From NCBI RefSeq assembly GCF_003855155.1, contig NZ_CP034073.1, positions 4,898,001 through 4,962,000 of the forward strand: a stretch of DNA of 64,000 nt, written 5' to 3'. The first letter of the stretch is position 1. The number at the start of each line of letters is the position of its first letter. This document shows, piece by piece, positions 8,946-17,506 of the stretch. The position numbers were made by a program, and so were the translations under genes. The DNA is from Shewanella psychromarinicola (GTDB lineage: Bacteria; Pseudomonadota; Gammaproteobacteria; Enterobacterales; Shewanellaceae). Under the pieces are notes generated by a model. The model made no database searches, was not told the origin of the DNA, and saw only the letters and a list, made by a program, of their open reading frames with translations.

Positions 8946-9114
8946 TGGATTTCCTTTGGTTTAGCGAATGTAAATTTCTCATAGAGAGTAGAGTTAATTT
9001 TGAGCAATAACAAGCTATATCGGGATGATACCCGCTAGACAAGAAAGGTAAATAGTTGTTGCTTATTTGGGGACTGATTTGTGAATTGATTTGGGAACTG
9101 CGGCGACTCACATT

Positions 9115-9275
9115 ACCAGTCCTAGATGCTAGGACGCTGCGCGGCGAGATCCTATAACATCTTAGCAGCGAAGCGACACTAGTAGGACGCCGCCCGTCCC
9201 AGCAGCGAGGCAACACTAGAACCTAGCAGACCAAAGGTCGCATTAGCAGCCGTAGTCGTCCTATTCCTAGAACCT
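9115..9275. repeat. CTAG-rich dispersed repeat, copy 1
   Basis: This gap between the PA2779 gene and the response regulator contains many CTAG tetranucleotides. It shares segments with 22252-22497, including GCTGCGCGGC, ATCTTAGCAGCGAAG and CTATTCCTAGA in the same order. No coding frame is convincing. The rest of 8946-9410 shows nothing further beyond a small CGGG/CCCG inverted repeat near 9021. Confidence 0.75.
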
Positions 9276-9410
9276 TGAACGCTGTCACTTCTTGACATGA
9301 TCAATAGTGCATTCCGAGGTTATTTGGGTATATTAAGCCACAATATCGCGCTTAAAAATCTAACATGTTTGCCCCTATTTTGCTTATTAATGTTAGTGCC
9401 GCAGTTAATG

Positions 9411-11000
9411 TTAATGGCGCACTATGCCATATTTGCGCATTCGGGCACGCAGGGTGCTGGGGTTGAGTCCGAGGATCACTGCCGCACCTTGCTGGCCTTC
9501 AATGCGCCAATTGGTCTGCTGCAACACGTTAATAATATGCTCATGCTCCAACTCAACCAGCGTTTTAACCGAAGGTTCCTCCCTAGGTACTCGTCTGTTA
9601 ACGCCATCGAAGCGATCGTTGCTAGACACTCGTTTGTCAAAGCTATCAAAGCGATCTAAGATCTGCAGTGATGTTCCTGCGCTGAGGATCACAGCTCGTT
9701 CAATGGCACTTTCCAGCTCTCGTACATTGCCGGGCCAGTGATGCTGCTGCAGGGTGTTCTGCGCCGCGTTGCTGACGATATTAATCTGCTTGCCGATTTT
9801 CTTATTAAATTTAGCCACAAAATGGTTGACCAGCAACGGAATATCTTCCTTACGTTGCCTTAGTGGCGGCAAGGTGATCGGGAATACGTTCAGCCGATAA
9901 TAGAGATCTTCACGGAACTTACCATTACGCACTTCATCAATCAGATTGCGATTGGTGGCGGCGATAATGCGCACGTCGACCTTAATTGTGTGAGGACTCC
10001 CCAGGCGTTCAAATTCGCCATCCTGAATCACTCGGAGCAGTTTGGCCTGCATCTCGAGTGGCATTTCGCCAATCTCATCAAGAAACAGAGTGCCGCCATC
10101 GGCCAGCTCAAAACGACCTATCTGTTTGCTATCGGAACCGGTGAAAGCGCCCCGCTCCCGGCCAAACAGCTCGCTCTCGATCAGCGTTGCTGGCAGGGTA
10201 GTACAGTCTACCGTGATCAACGGACTTTTTTTGCGTGCGTTGCGGCTGTGGATAGCGCGGGCGACTAAGCCTTTACCTGTGCCGGTCTCACCAAGCAACA
10301 GTACGGTCGCATTCATAGGCGCAACTTGCTCAACTTGATGAAACACCTGCGAGAGCAGTTGGCTGTTACCGATAATTTCGTCGAAATTAAACTGCCGCGC
10401 CACTTCTTGCTGCAGATAAACGTTCTCTGCCTGAAGTTTGTCCTTCAACTGTTTAATTTCTGTATACGTTCCTTGCAGTGACGCTTCGGCCTTTTTACGT
10501 TCCTCTATTTCCTCGGTGCATTGCAGATTAATGCGGAGCAGCTCTGCCGTACGTTTTTGCACTGTATCTTCCAGTGTGTCGTTACTGCTCTCCAGTTGCT
10601 TATAAAGCAAGCGCACTTCCAGCATGTTATGGATGCGCGTTTTGACTTCGACCAGATCAAAAGGTTTACTGATAAAATCCTTGGCACCAGATTGTAGTGC
10701 TTGCAGTTTATGGCCTGGTTGGGCGGTGAGAACGAGCACAGGTAAATAGTCGGCCGGATCGTCAGCCTTAAGCGCTGCCATCACCTCAAATCCATCCATC
10801 CTCGGCATCTGCAGATCAAGCAGAACAAGATCATAATGGTTTTCAGCATTTAGGTCACAAACAGCTTGAGGATCCATGGTTGTCGTCACCCTTGTATAGC
10901 CGCTTTCAAGCAGTAATTGCTCGAGCAGAGTCACATTAGGCTCTTGATCATCGACAATCAGAATCTTGGCATTGAGAATGTCCGTTGCAGTGATCGTCAT
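9411..11000 (-). CDS. Sigma-54-dependent response regulator (REC-AAA+-Fis)
   Basis: A 529-residue NtrC-type activator. An N-terminal receiver domain (residues 10-130) carries the DD pair in ILIVDDQE and phospho-acceptor Asp62 in LVLLDLQMPRMDG. A coiled coil (about 135-205) leads to the AAA+ domain with Walker A GETGTGKG, the sigma-54-contacting loop GAFTGSDSKQ, Walker B GTLFLDEIGEM and R-finger region RIIAATNRNL. A Fis-type HTH ends the protein (GAAVILGLNPSTLRARMRKYG). Its start overlaps the kinase stop by one base, so the two are co-translated. It is the only sigma-54 activator in the window and lies between two ice-binding genes with sigma-54-type promoters, so it is the obvious candidate regulator (inference). 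Confidence 0.95.
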   Translation of the reverse strand: MTITATDILNAKILIVDDQEPNVTLLEQLLLESGYTRVTTTMDPQAVCDLNAENHYDLVLLDLQMPRMDGFEVMAALKADDPADYLPVLVLTAQPGHKLQALQSGAKDFISKPFDLVEVKTRIHNMLEVRLLYKQLESSNDTLEDTVQKRTAELLRINLQCTEEIEERKKAEASLQGTYTEIKQLKDKLQAENVYLQQEVARQFNFDEIIGNSQLLSQVFHQVEQVAPMNATVLLLGETGTGKGLVARAIHSRNARKKSPLITVDCTTLPATLIESELFGRERGAFTGSDSKQIGRFELADGGTLFLDEIGEMPLEMQAKLLRVIQDGEFERLGSPHTIKVDVRIIAATNRNLIDEVRNGKFREDLYYRLNVFPITLPPLRQRKEDIPLLVNHFVAKFNKKIGKQINIVSNAAQNTLQQHHWPGNVRELESAIERAVILSAGTSLQILDRFDSFDKRVSSNDRFDGVNRRVPREEPSVKTLVELEHEHIINVLQQTNWRIEGQQGAAVILGLNPSTLRARMRKYGIVRH

Positions 11001-13996
11001 CAGGTCACCTCATTATTGGGGATATCTGCTGACTGATTGGTATATTCAAGCGCGATGTCTAATGTCTTCAAAAATTCATTAATCCGCAGCGGTTTAGTCA
11101 AATAACGAAAGAAGCCGGCGTCCAGACCTTTCTCAATATCGCGAGGAATGGCATTCGCACTCAGTGCCATCACCGGGATAGCGGCTGTGGTCGGATCTTC
11201 CCTGAGAATATGCAATGCGGTCAAGCCGCTGATCCCCGGCAGGTTGATGTCCATCAAGATCACATCCGGCTGATAGGTATGCGCCATCTCGATACCGCTG
11301 ACGGCGTCCGTAGCACTGAGAAAACGCAGATTGGGTCGACGGGCAATGATATCCTCAATGAGCATCAAGTTAGCAGGATTATCCTCAACATAGAGCAAGC
11401 TTTTCAACCGTTCAGGGTCCTCACATTGAAGTGGTAGCAAGGGCATTGATGTCGTCGCATCAAGGTTAGATAAGGAGTCGACGGTACGCTTCAGTTCAAA
11501 CCAGAACACGCTGCCAACGCCGACATGGCTTTGTACACCGATAATGCCGTCCATCGATTCGACCAAACGTTTACTGACCACCAGCCCGATCCCGGTTCCT
11601 TCTTGATTATTGGCTTCTTGCCCCAGACGGTTAAACGGTTGGAAAAGTTGCCCAAGTTGCTCCTCTGACAATCCTTCACCTGTATCGCGGACACTGATCC
11701 GGATCATATCTTCCGTGCTTTGGCTGCTTTCTAATATCACGCTGCCACCCTCACGATTGTATTTAATCGCATTGGAAAGCAGATTAAGAATCACCTGCTT
11801 TAGCCTGGTCCGATCGACGTTGACAAAGTTTATCGAGTCCGAACGGTTAAAGATCATCTTGATACCATAGGTTTTCGCTTGCGGCTCGCTCATCAAGATG
11901 CATTCCTGCATCACTTCGTCCAGCGAAATCGTTTCGATTGACATGGGCAGCTTGCCAGATTCAATCAACGCCAGATCGAGGACTTCATTGATTAACTCCA
12001 ACAAATACCACCCCGCCTTGAGGATCTGAGCAATGCTTTTTTGCTGCGTATGCTGCGGGGGTGGCGTGCTCGACTCTAGTAGTTGAGCAAAACCGAGGAT
12101 CGCGCCAAGTGGCGTACGCAGTTCATGGCTCATACTAGACAAAAAATCGGATTTGGCGAGGTTGGCTTTCTCTGCTGCCATAGTGGCACTTTCCAACTCA
12201 ACATTTTTGTCCTGTAATTTTTGATCCAAACGATTGCGCTCAGTCACATCGCGGGCACCGTAAAACACTCCCTGCAGATTATTGTCCCGGTCATAAAAAG
12301 TGGTCGCGTTAATGGAGACTACCGTCTCCTGGCCGTTTTGGGCGCGCGCGGTGAGCTCAAGGTCGGTGACCTTCTTTTCACATAGCACCTTTGTTATTCC
12401 AGCCACGGCAAGCTCCGGATTGGTAAAGTAGTCTTTAAATGGCGTACCGAGCATTTCATCACGGCTGCAGTCCGTGAGCAGCTCCATCTCCTTGTTAACA
12501 TCGGTAATAATACCGGACGGATCGGTAGTCGTCAGTGCATCAATGTTGGATTCAATCAGGTTACGGGTATAAAAATGTTGGTCTTGCAGACGCTGACTGA
12601 GGTCTTTTTGCTCTTGCTCGATGCGTTTACGCGCGGTGTTGTCGGTGCCGATCAGTAGATAACCTATGATAGCGTCTTGCTCATCCCGGAGCGCGGTTAC
12701 CGACACGACCGCCGGAAAGCGGCTACCATCCTTGCGGATGTAGGTCAGCTCGTAGATATCCTCAATGCCGCGCCGGGCTTTGAACACCAAAGCATCGAAC
12801 CCGGGCGTGATCGCAGTGTCAAGTTCAAGACTCAGTACTTTGGCGCGTTCGATAACTTCTTGTGGATCGGAAATGTCGGCGGGGGTGATCTTGTTCATCA
12901 CCTCATCTGCTGTGTAGCCCAGCATACGCTCGGCGCCCACATTGAAAATCTGGATCACGCCGAGTGCATCGGTGGCAATACTGGAAAAGTTGGCACTATT
13001 GAAAATGGCATTCTGCAATGCGCCCGCTTTGATAATTTCCTCTTCCGCTGCCTTGCCGACACTGTTATCGGTGCCGATCAACAGATAACCTATGATGCTC
13101 TCCTCGTCGTCGCGTAGTGCTGTGACCGACACTACCGCCGGAAAGCGGCTACCATCCTTACGGATGTAGGTTAATTCATAGATATCTTCAATCCCGCGTG
13201 TCGCCTTAAATACTAGCGCATCGAAGCCGGGGGTGATCGGGGTGTCAAGTTCAAGACTGAGTACTTTAGCGCGCTCAATAACCTCCAGGGGATCGGAAAT
13301 GTCGGCTGGGGTGATCTTGTTCATCACCTCTTCCGCTGTGTAACCCAGCATACGCTCGGCGCCCACGTTAAATATCTGGATAACGCCTTCCGCATCCGTG
13401 GCAATACTGGAAAAGTTGGCACTGTTGAAAATGGCACTCTGCAGTTCGCCCGCTTTGAGCAGCGCTTCTTCTGCCTGTTTGCCAACACTATTATCGGTGC
13501 CGATCAACAGATAACCGATGATCGCCTCCTGCTCGTCGCGCAGTGCCGTGACCGATACCACGGCAGGAAGGCGGTTGCCATCCTTACGGATGTAAGTCAA
13601 TTCGTAGATATCTTCAATCCCGCGTGTCGCCTTGAATACCAGCGCATCGAAGCCAGGCTCTATCAAGGTGCCAAGTTCATCTGAGAGCGCCTCGGCACGC
13701 GCAATCACTTCCTGGGGATCGGAAATATCGGCAGGCGTGATCTTGTCCACCACATCATCGGCCAAGTAACCCAGCATCCGTTCGGCGCCGACGTTGAAAA
13801 TCTGGATGACGCCTTTAGCATCGGTAGCAATGCAGGAGAAATTAGCGCTATTGAAAATAGCCCGCTGCAGCGCCCCGGCATTGAGCAGTGCTTCTTCAGC
13901 CTGCCTGTGCTCGGTGATCTCTTCAATTGCCGCGTTAAACCGCTCTGCATCAGACTTGGCTAAGCTTGACGGAATTATTTTATTGTTACTTTTCAT
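11000..13996 (-). CDS. Soluble multi-PAS hybrid histidine kinase
   Basis: A 998-residue kinase without membrane segments. Three nearly identical 142-residue PAS/PAC units start at residues 40, 182 and 324 (each with IFNSANFS, GAERMLGY and DIYELTYIRKDG). A different fourth PAS lies at about 470-595. The HisKA domain has phospho-His near residue 625 (SMSHELRTPLG). The HATPase domain follows (NLLSNAIKYNREGG, DTGEGLS, GTGIGLVV). A C-terminal receiver has acceptor Asp near 916 (VILMDINLPG). PAS units suggest sensing of a cytoplasmic ligand, redox state or oxygen; no cofactor residue can be assigned. It is the first gene of a two-gene operon with the response regulator. GC content appears higher than in neighbours, suggesting acquisition (impression, not computed). 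Confidence 0.94.
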   Translation of the reverse strand: MKSNNKIIPSSLAKSDAERFNAAIEEITEHRQAEEALLNAGALQRAIFNSANFSCIATDAKGVIQIFNVGAERMLGYLADDVVDKITPADISDPQEVIARAEALSDELGTLIEPGFDALVFKATRGIEDIYELTYIRKDGNRLPAVVSVTALRDEQEAIIGYLLIGTDNSVGKQAEEALLKAGELQSAIFNSANFSSIATDAEGVIQIFNVGAERMLGYTAEEVMNKITPADISDPLEVIERAKVLSLELDTPITPGFDALVFKATRGIEDIYELTYIRKDGSRFPAVVSVTALRDDEESIIGYLLIGTDNSVGKAAEEEIIKAGALQNAIFNSANFSSIATDALGVIQIFNVGAERMLGYTADEVMNKITPADISDPQEVIERAKVLSLELDTAITPGFDALVFKARRGIEDIYELTYIRKDGSRFPAVVSVTALRDEQDAIIGYLLIGTDNTARKRIEQEQKDLSQRLQDQHFYTRNLIESNIDALTTTDPSGIITDVNKEMELLTDCSRDEMLGTPFKDYFTNPELAVAGITKVLCEKKVTDLELTARAQNGQETVVSINATTFYDRDNNLQGVFYGARDVTERNRLDQKLQDKNVELESATMAAEKANLAKSDFLSSMSHELRTPLGAILGFAQLLESSTPPPQHTQQKSIAQILKAGWYLLELINEVLDLALIESGKLPMSIETISLDEVMQECILMSEPQAKTYGIKMIFNRSDSINFVNVDRTRLKQVILNLLSNAIKYNREGGSVILESSQSTEDMIRISVRDTGEGLSEEQLGQLFQPFNRLGQEANNQEGTGIGLVVSKRLVESMDGIIGVQSHVGVGSVFWFELKRTVDSLSNLDATTSMPLLPLQCEDPERLKSLLYVEDNPANLMLIEDIIARRPNLRFLSATDAVSGIEMAHTYQPDVILMDINLPGISGLTALHILREDPTTAAIPVMALSANAIPRDIEKGLDAGFFRYLTKPLRINEFLKTLDIALEYTNQSADIPNNEVT

Positions 13997-14354
13997 GACG
14001 AATCTCTATCACTATCCGTTGATCCTGGCCGAAACGACCTATCTGGCTTCACACAGGCAAAACAGATATGCGGGAGGAAACAAAGGAAGCAATTTCAATG
14101 CGGCCTTTGAGGCCTTTTAGGTATTTTTTCAGTGGCGTAAATATAACATTTTATGACGTAAAACGCTTAAATTTATTCTTCTGGAAAACCGTACTATTTA
14201 CTGTTTTTACAACACAAACCCCTCCATATATTACGGTTCTGTCATATGCTGAGGCCTAGAGTATTCCTGCCTCGTCGGTGTAATTAATGAATATATAGTA
14301 TTAAACAATTGTTACTAAACAATTATTTAATTATATTTGACAACTTTAACTTAT
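13997..14354. other. Intergenic region between kinase and IBP2
   Basis: This is the divergent region between the kinase (leftward) and IBP2 (rightward). It holds a small GGCCT/AGGCC hairpin with four Ts near 14102-14118 and an AT-rich stretch with AACAATTGTTACTA at 14304-14317. That motif resembles AACAATCTTGTTACTA in the IBP1 leader (4847-4862) and could be a shared regulator site. No gene is seen. Confidence 0.4.
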
Positions 14355-14370
14355 TGGCATGACTGTTGCT
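14355..14370 (+). promoter_or_regulatory. Candidate sigma-54 (-24/-12) promoter of IBP2
   Basis: TGGCAT-GACTG-TTGCT matches the sigma-54 consensus with correct GG-to-GC spacing of ten bases. It lies about 190 bases upstream of the IBP2 start codon, giving a predicted start near 14382 and a long leader. It is the same type of element as at 4793. Confidence 0.7.
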
Positions 14371-14561
14371 TTAACTATATTAACGTTACCACTATCTCTC
14401 CCGGAAAATAGGTCTAGTTTTTTCAGTAAACAGATAAGATCACACAACAGAGAATCTAACTTGATTATCAGTCATTGTCGCCATCAACAATAAGCAGGAA
14501 GAAGACGGAAAAGTAAAGGGAATGTAAACGTAATTTCACAGAATTTCTAAGGAATAATGGT

Positions 14562-17232
14562 ATGAATATATTTAACAAAAAGGCATCGCTTCTATTTACG
14601 ATGCTGCTGGGAGTTTTCCTCTTAGCGGGTTGTAATAACGACGATAATAACAACACTAATAACGATAATGGGGCCGTACTATCATCCATAGCAATTACCC
14701 CTGCCAACTCAAGCTTGCCCGCCGGCTTGAAGCAACAGTTTACTGCTATAGGCACCTATTCGGACGGCACCTCGTCTGATATCTCCAGCTCGGCAACCTG
14801 GTCATCTGATGACTCGGCTATTGCCACAATCAATGGCAGCGGTCTCGCCACAGGGGTTATCCCAGGTTCAGCTGCGATTACAGCATCTATAAGCTCATCA
14901 GATGTGCAATCGGCAACAACCACGCTAACCGTCACCGATGCAATGCTCAATTATCTATCTGGCCATCACACCAGCTAATCCGAGCATTGCCAATGGCTTG
15001 ACCAAACAGTTCATGGTTACTGGTACTTATTCGAACGGCACGTCGCCAGATGTCACCGCATCAGTCACTTGGTCATCGGCCAATACGCAAGTTGCCACAG
15101 TGAATGAGAGTGGCCTTGCCAGCGGCGTTGCCATAGGCTCTGCGCTTATTACCGCTTCTTTAGGCTCTGAGGAAACAACGACTGAGCTCACCATCACAGA
15201 TACTATTTTAAGCTCAATAGCGTTAACGCCCATTGACCCAAGCATTACCAAAGGCTTGACCCAGCAGTTGACCGCGACCGCGACTTATTCAGACGGTATC
15301 TCAGTTGACATTACGGCGTCAGCCACTTGGTTATCTGCAGAGACCGACGTTGCGACAGTAAATGATAGTGGTCTGGCGAGTGCCCTTGCCACGGGTACCT
15401 CAGTTGTTACCGCAACTTTTGGTGCTAAATCAGCGACTTCAACGTTAACTGTTACGGATGCGGTGTTGAATTCAATTGCGCTAACACCTGTTGACCCCAG
15501 CATTGCCAATGGCTTGACCGAGCAGTTTACTGCTACCGGTACGTATTCCGATGGTACATCTGTTGATATCACCACCTCAGTGACTTGGTCATCGGCTGAT
15601 ACCAGTGTTGCGACAGTGGTCTCTAGTGGTATTGCAAGAGGTATTGCCACTGGGTCGTCGGTTATTACCGCAACCTCAGGCGCGATATCAGCCACTTCAG
15701 TGTTAACGGTTACGGATGCGACGTTATCTTCAATTACGGTAACGCCAGGCAATCCAAGTATTCCCAAAGACCAAACGCAACAATTAAAAGCTACAGGGGT
15801 TTTCTCAGACGGAACATCGACTGACATCACGGCCTCAGCTGAGTGGTCTTCTGCAAATACCAGTGTTGCTACAGTAAACACTAATGGTCTTGCAAGTGGC
15901 GTGGCCTCTGGTACGTCAGATATTACCGCAACATCAGGTGCTACATCAGGTAGTACAACATTAACTGTCACTAATGCCATATTGAGTTCATTAGTTGTTT
16001 CGCCAGCTACTCCGAGCGTTATCAAGGGTATGAGCAAGCAGTTTGCTGCCACCGGCACTTATTCAGACGACTCTGTTCATGATGTATCGACAAAGGTGAT
16101 CTGGTCATCAACAGATCTCTTAGTAGCAACGATAGATACTAACGGTCTTGCCACTGGTATTGATGCAGGTTCGTCGCTTATTACGGCAACCTTAGACACG
16201 ATATCCGATGATAGCAACTTGACTGTCATAAATGCGACGCTGGATTCAATTACAGTAACGCCGAGTGATCCGATAATTTCTAACGGTAATACGAAACAGT
16301 TCACTGCTACAGGAACTTATTCTGACACTAGCGAAATTAATATCACCTCATCAGTTACTTGGTCATCTGCCGATACACAGGTAGCCACTATGAATGCCAA
16401 CGGTAAGTCAAACAGCGGTCTCGCTAGCGGCGTTGATGTCGGTACATCCGTCATTATTGCAACACTAGACGGCAAATCAGCGGAAACAAACCTGACGGTC
16501 GAAGAAGCGATACTCAATAACCCGCTAGCACCAGAATTGGGTGAAGTGGCGCGTTTTGCCATCCTTGCCTCACAGGCCATTACGACCACGAGTGGTTCTG
16601 CCATTGTCGGTGGTGACTTGGCGATTCTTGACCAAGCACGCTCTTATTATGCAGGCTTTACCCCTGGAGTGAAGGCAGGCGAACTTGATGAACTGACCAA
16701 TGGCTTATCTTATGCGGGCGACGACAGCACACCCCCTTATGTGATCCCTGTGCCTTATGCCTCAATGGTTGCATTTATCAATCAGTCGAGAACTGATTTA
16801 GGTATTGCCTATAGCTTTCTCGCGAAAGATCCTAATCCAAACGCTGCTACTCAGGTGCTTCCGATTGAATTGGGTAATCTGACCATGACTCGTGGTGTCT
16901 ATAAAACGGCATCTAACGTCACTATTCAGACCGGTACTCTTACGCTTGATGCTCAAGGAGAGCCTGATTCTGTGTTCATCTTTACCATAGGCGGTGATCT
17001 ATCTACTGGTGCTCCAGGTGGCGACATTGTCCTTAGCAATGGCGCACAGGCAAAGAACGTCTATTGGAGAACCGCAGGAAAAACCGTTATCGGCACTGGC
17101 ACCAGCTTCGCTGGAAATGTCTTCGCTTGGTCAAAAGTGAATGTGCTTACCGATGCTATCGTCACAGGTCGACTAATGGCGGTTACGGAAGAGGTTACTT
17201 TGGAATCCAATGATATAACCAAAAAACCTTAG
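14562..17232 (+). pseudogene. IBP2: BIG_2-repeat ice-binding lipoprotein, frameshifted
   Basis: The N-terminus has a lipoprotein signal ([10 protein letters not shown], Asn at +2, so outer-membrane sorting is expected). Seven BIG_2 immunoglobulin-like repeats of about 84 residues follow, each with an ITPxNPS-like start, an [16 protein letters not shown] core and a WSSADTxVATV strand. A C-terminal DUF3494 ice-binding domain begins near RFAILASQAITTTSG and ends GRLMAVTEEVTLESNDIT. A frameshift lies between repeats one and two. The frame from 14562 stops at 14978, and the rest is open from about 14938 to 17232. The cause is visible as a duplicated TATC at 14952-14959; losing one TATC would restore a single frame of about 889 residues. 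The architecture equals the BIg-DUF3494 ice adhesin described in Shewanella frigidimarina. It could be a true mutation, a switchable repeat or a sequencing error. Confidence 0.88.
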
Positions 17233-17239
17233 TTTGACG

Positions 17240-17297
17240 GTCGACTGACACGAGTCGACTTAACAAAAGACCGAGGAGACAGATAGCTTGTCTCCTC
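17240..17297 (+). terminator. Two hairpins downstream of IBP2, no T-run
   Basis: GTCGACT/AGTCGAC (17240-17246 with 17253-17259) and a 9-bp GAGGAGACA/TGTCTCCTC stem (17273-17281 with 17289-17297) follow the IBP2 stop. Neither has a U-tract, so full intrinsic termination is doubtful. They may protect the 3' end or partly separate IBP2 from IBP3. Confidence 0.4.
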
Positions 17298-17506
17298 AAG
17301 GATCCCTAAGCGGTGCTGATATAAGCGCAAAACATTGCGATTTTTAAGCACCGTTACCGATAAACCATTTACCTATCAATGAATGCCTTTTGGCATAACC
17401 GACCATTCACAGCAGCAAAGAAAATCTATTTATCGGCTCTATTCCCGATGAAGGACGTAAGCATTCTTGGTGTTGCGAGGTTAAATTTTTTTAAAGGATA
17501 CAAAAT

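Noticed and set aside
9297..9659. 120-codon plus-strand frame near the response regulator
   Set aside because: Most of it is antisense to the conserved Fis-domain end of the sigma-54 regulator.
15285..16058. Long minus-strand frame opposite IBP2
   Set aside because: It is produced by the repetitive BIG_2 coding pattern on the other strand; the translation has no family features.
17379..17406. Sigma-54 promoter for IBP3 at a TTGGCAT near 17391
   Set aside because: The -12 part does not follow: ten bases after GG there is no GC.
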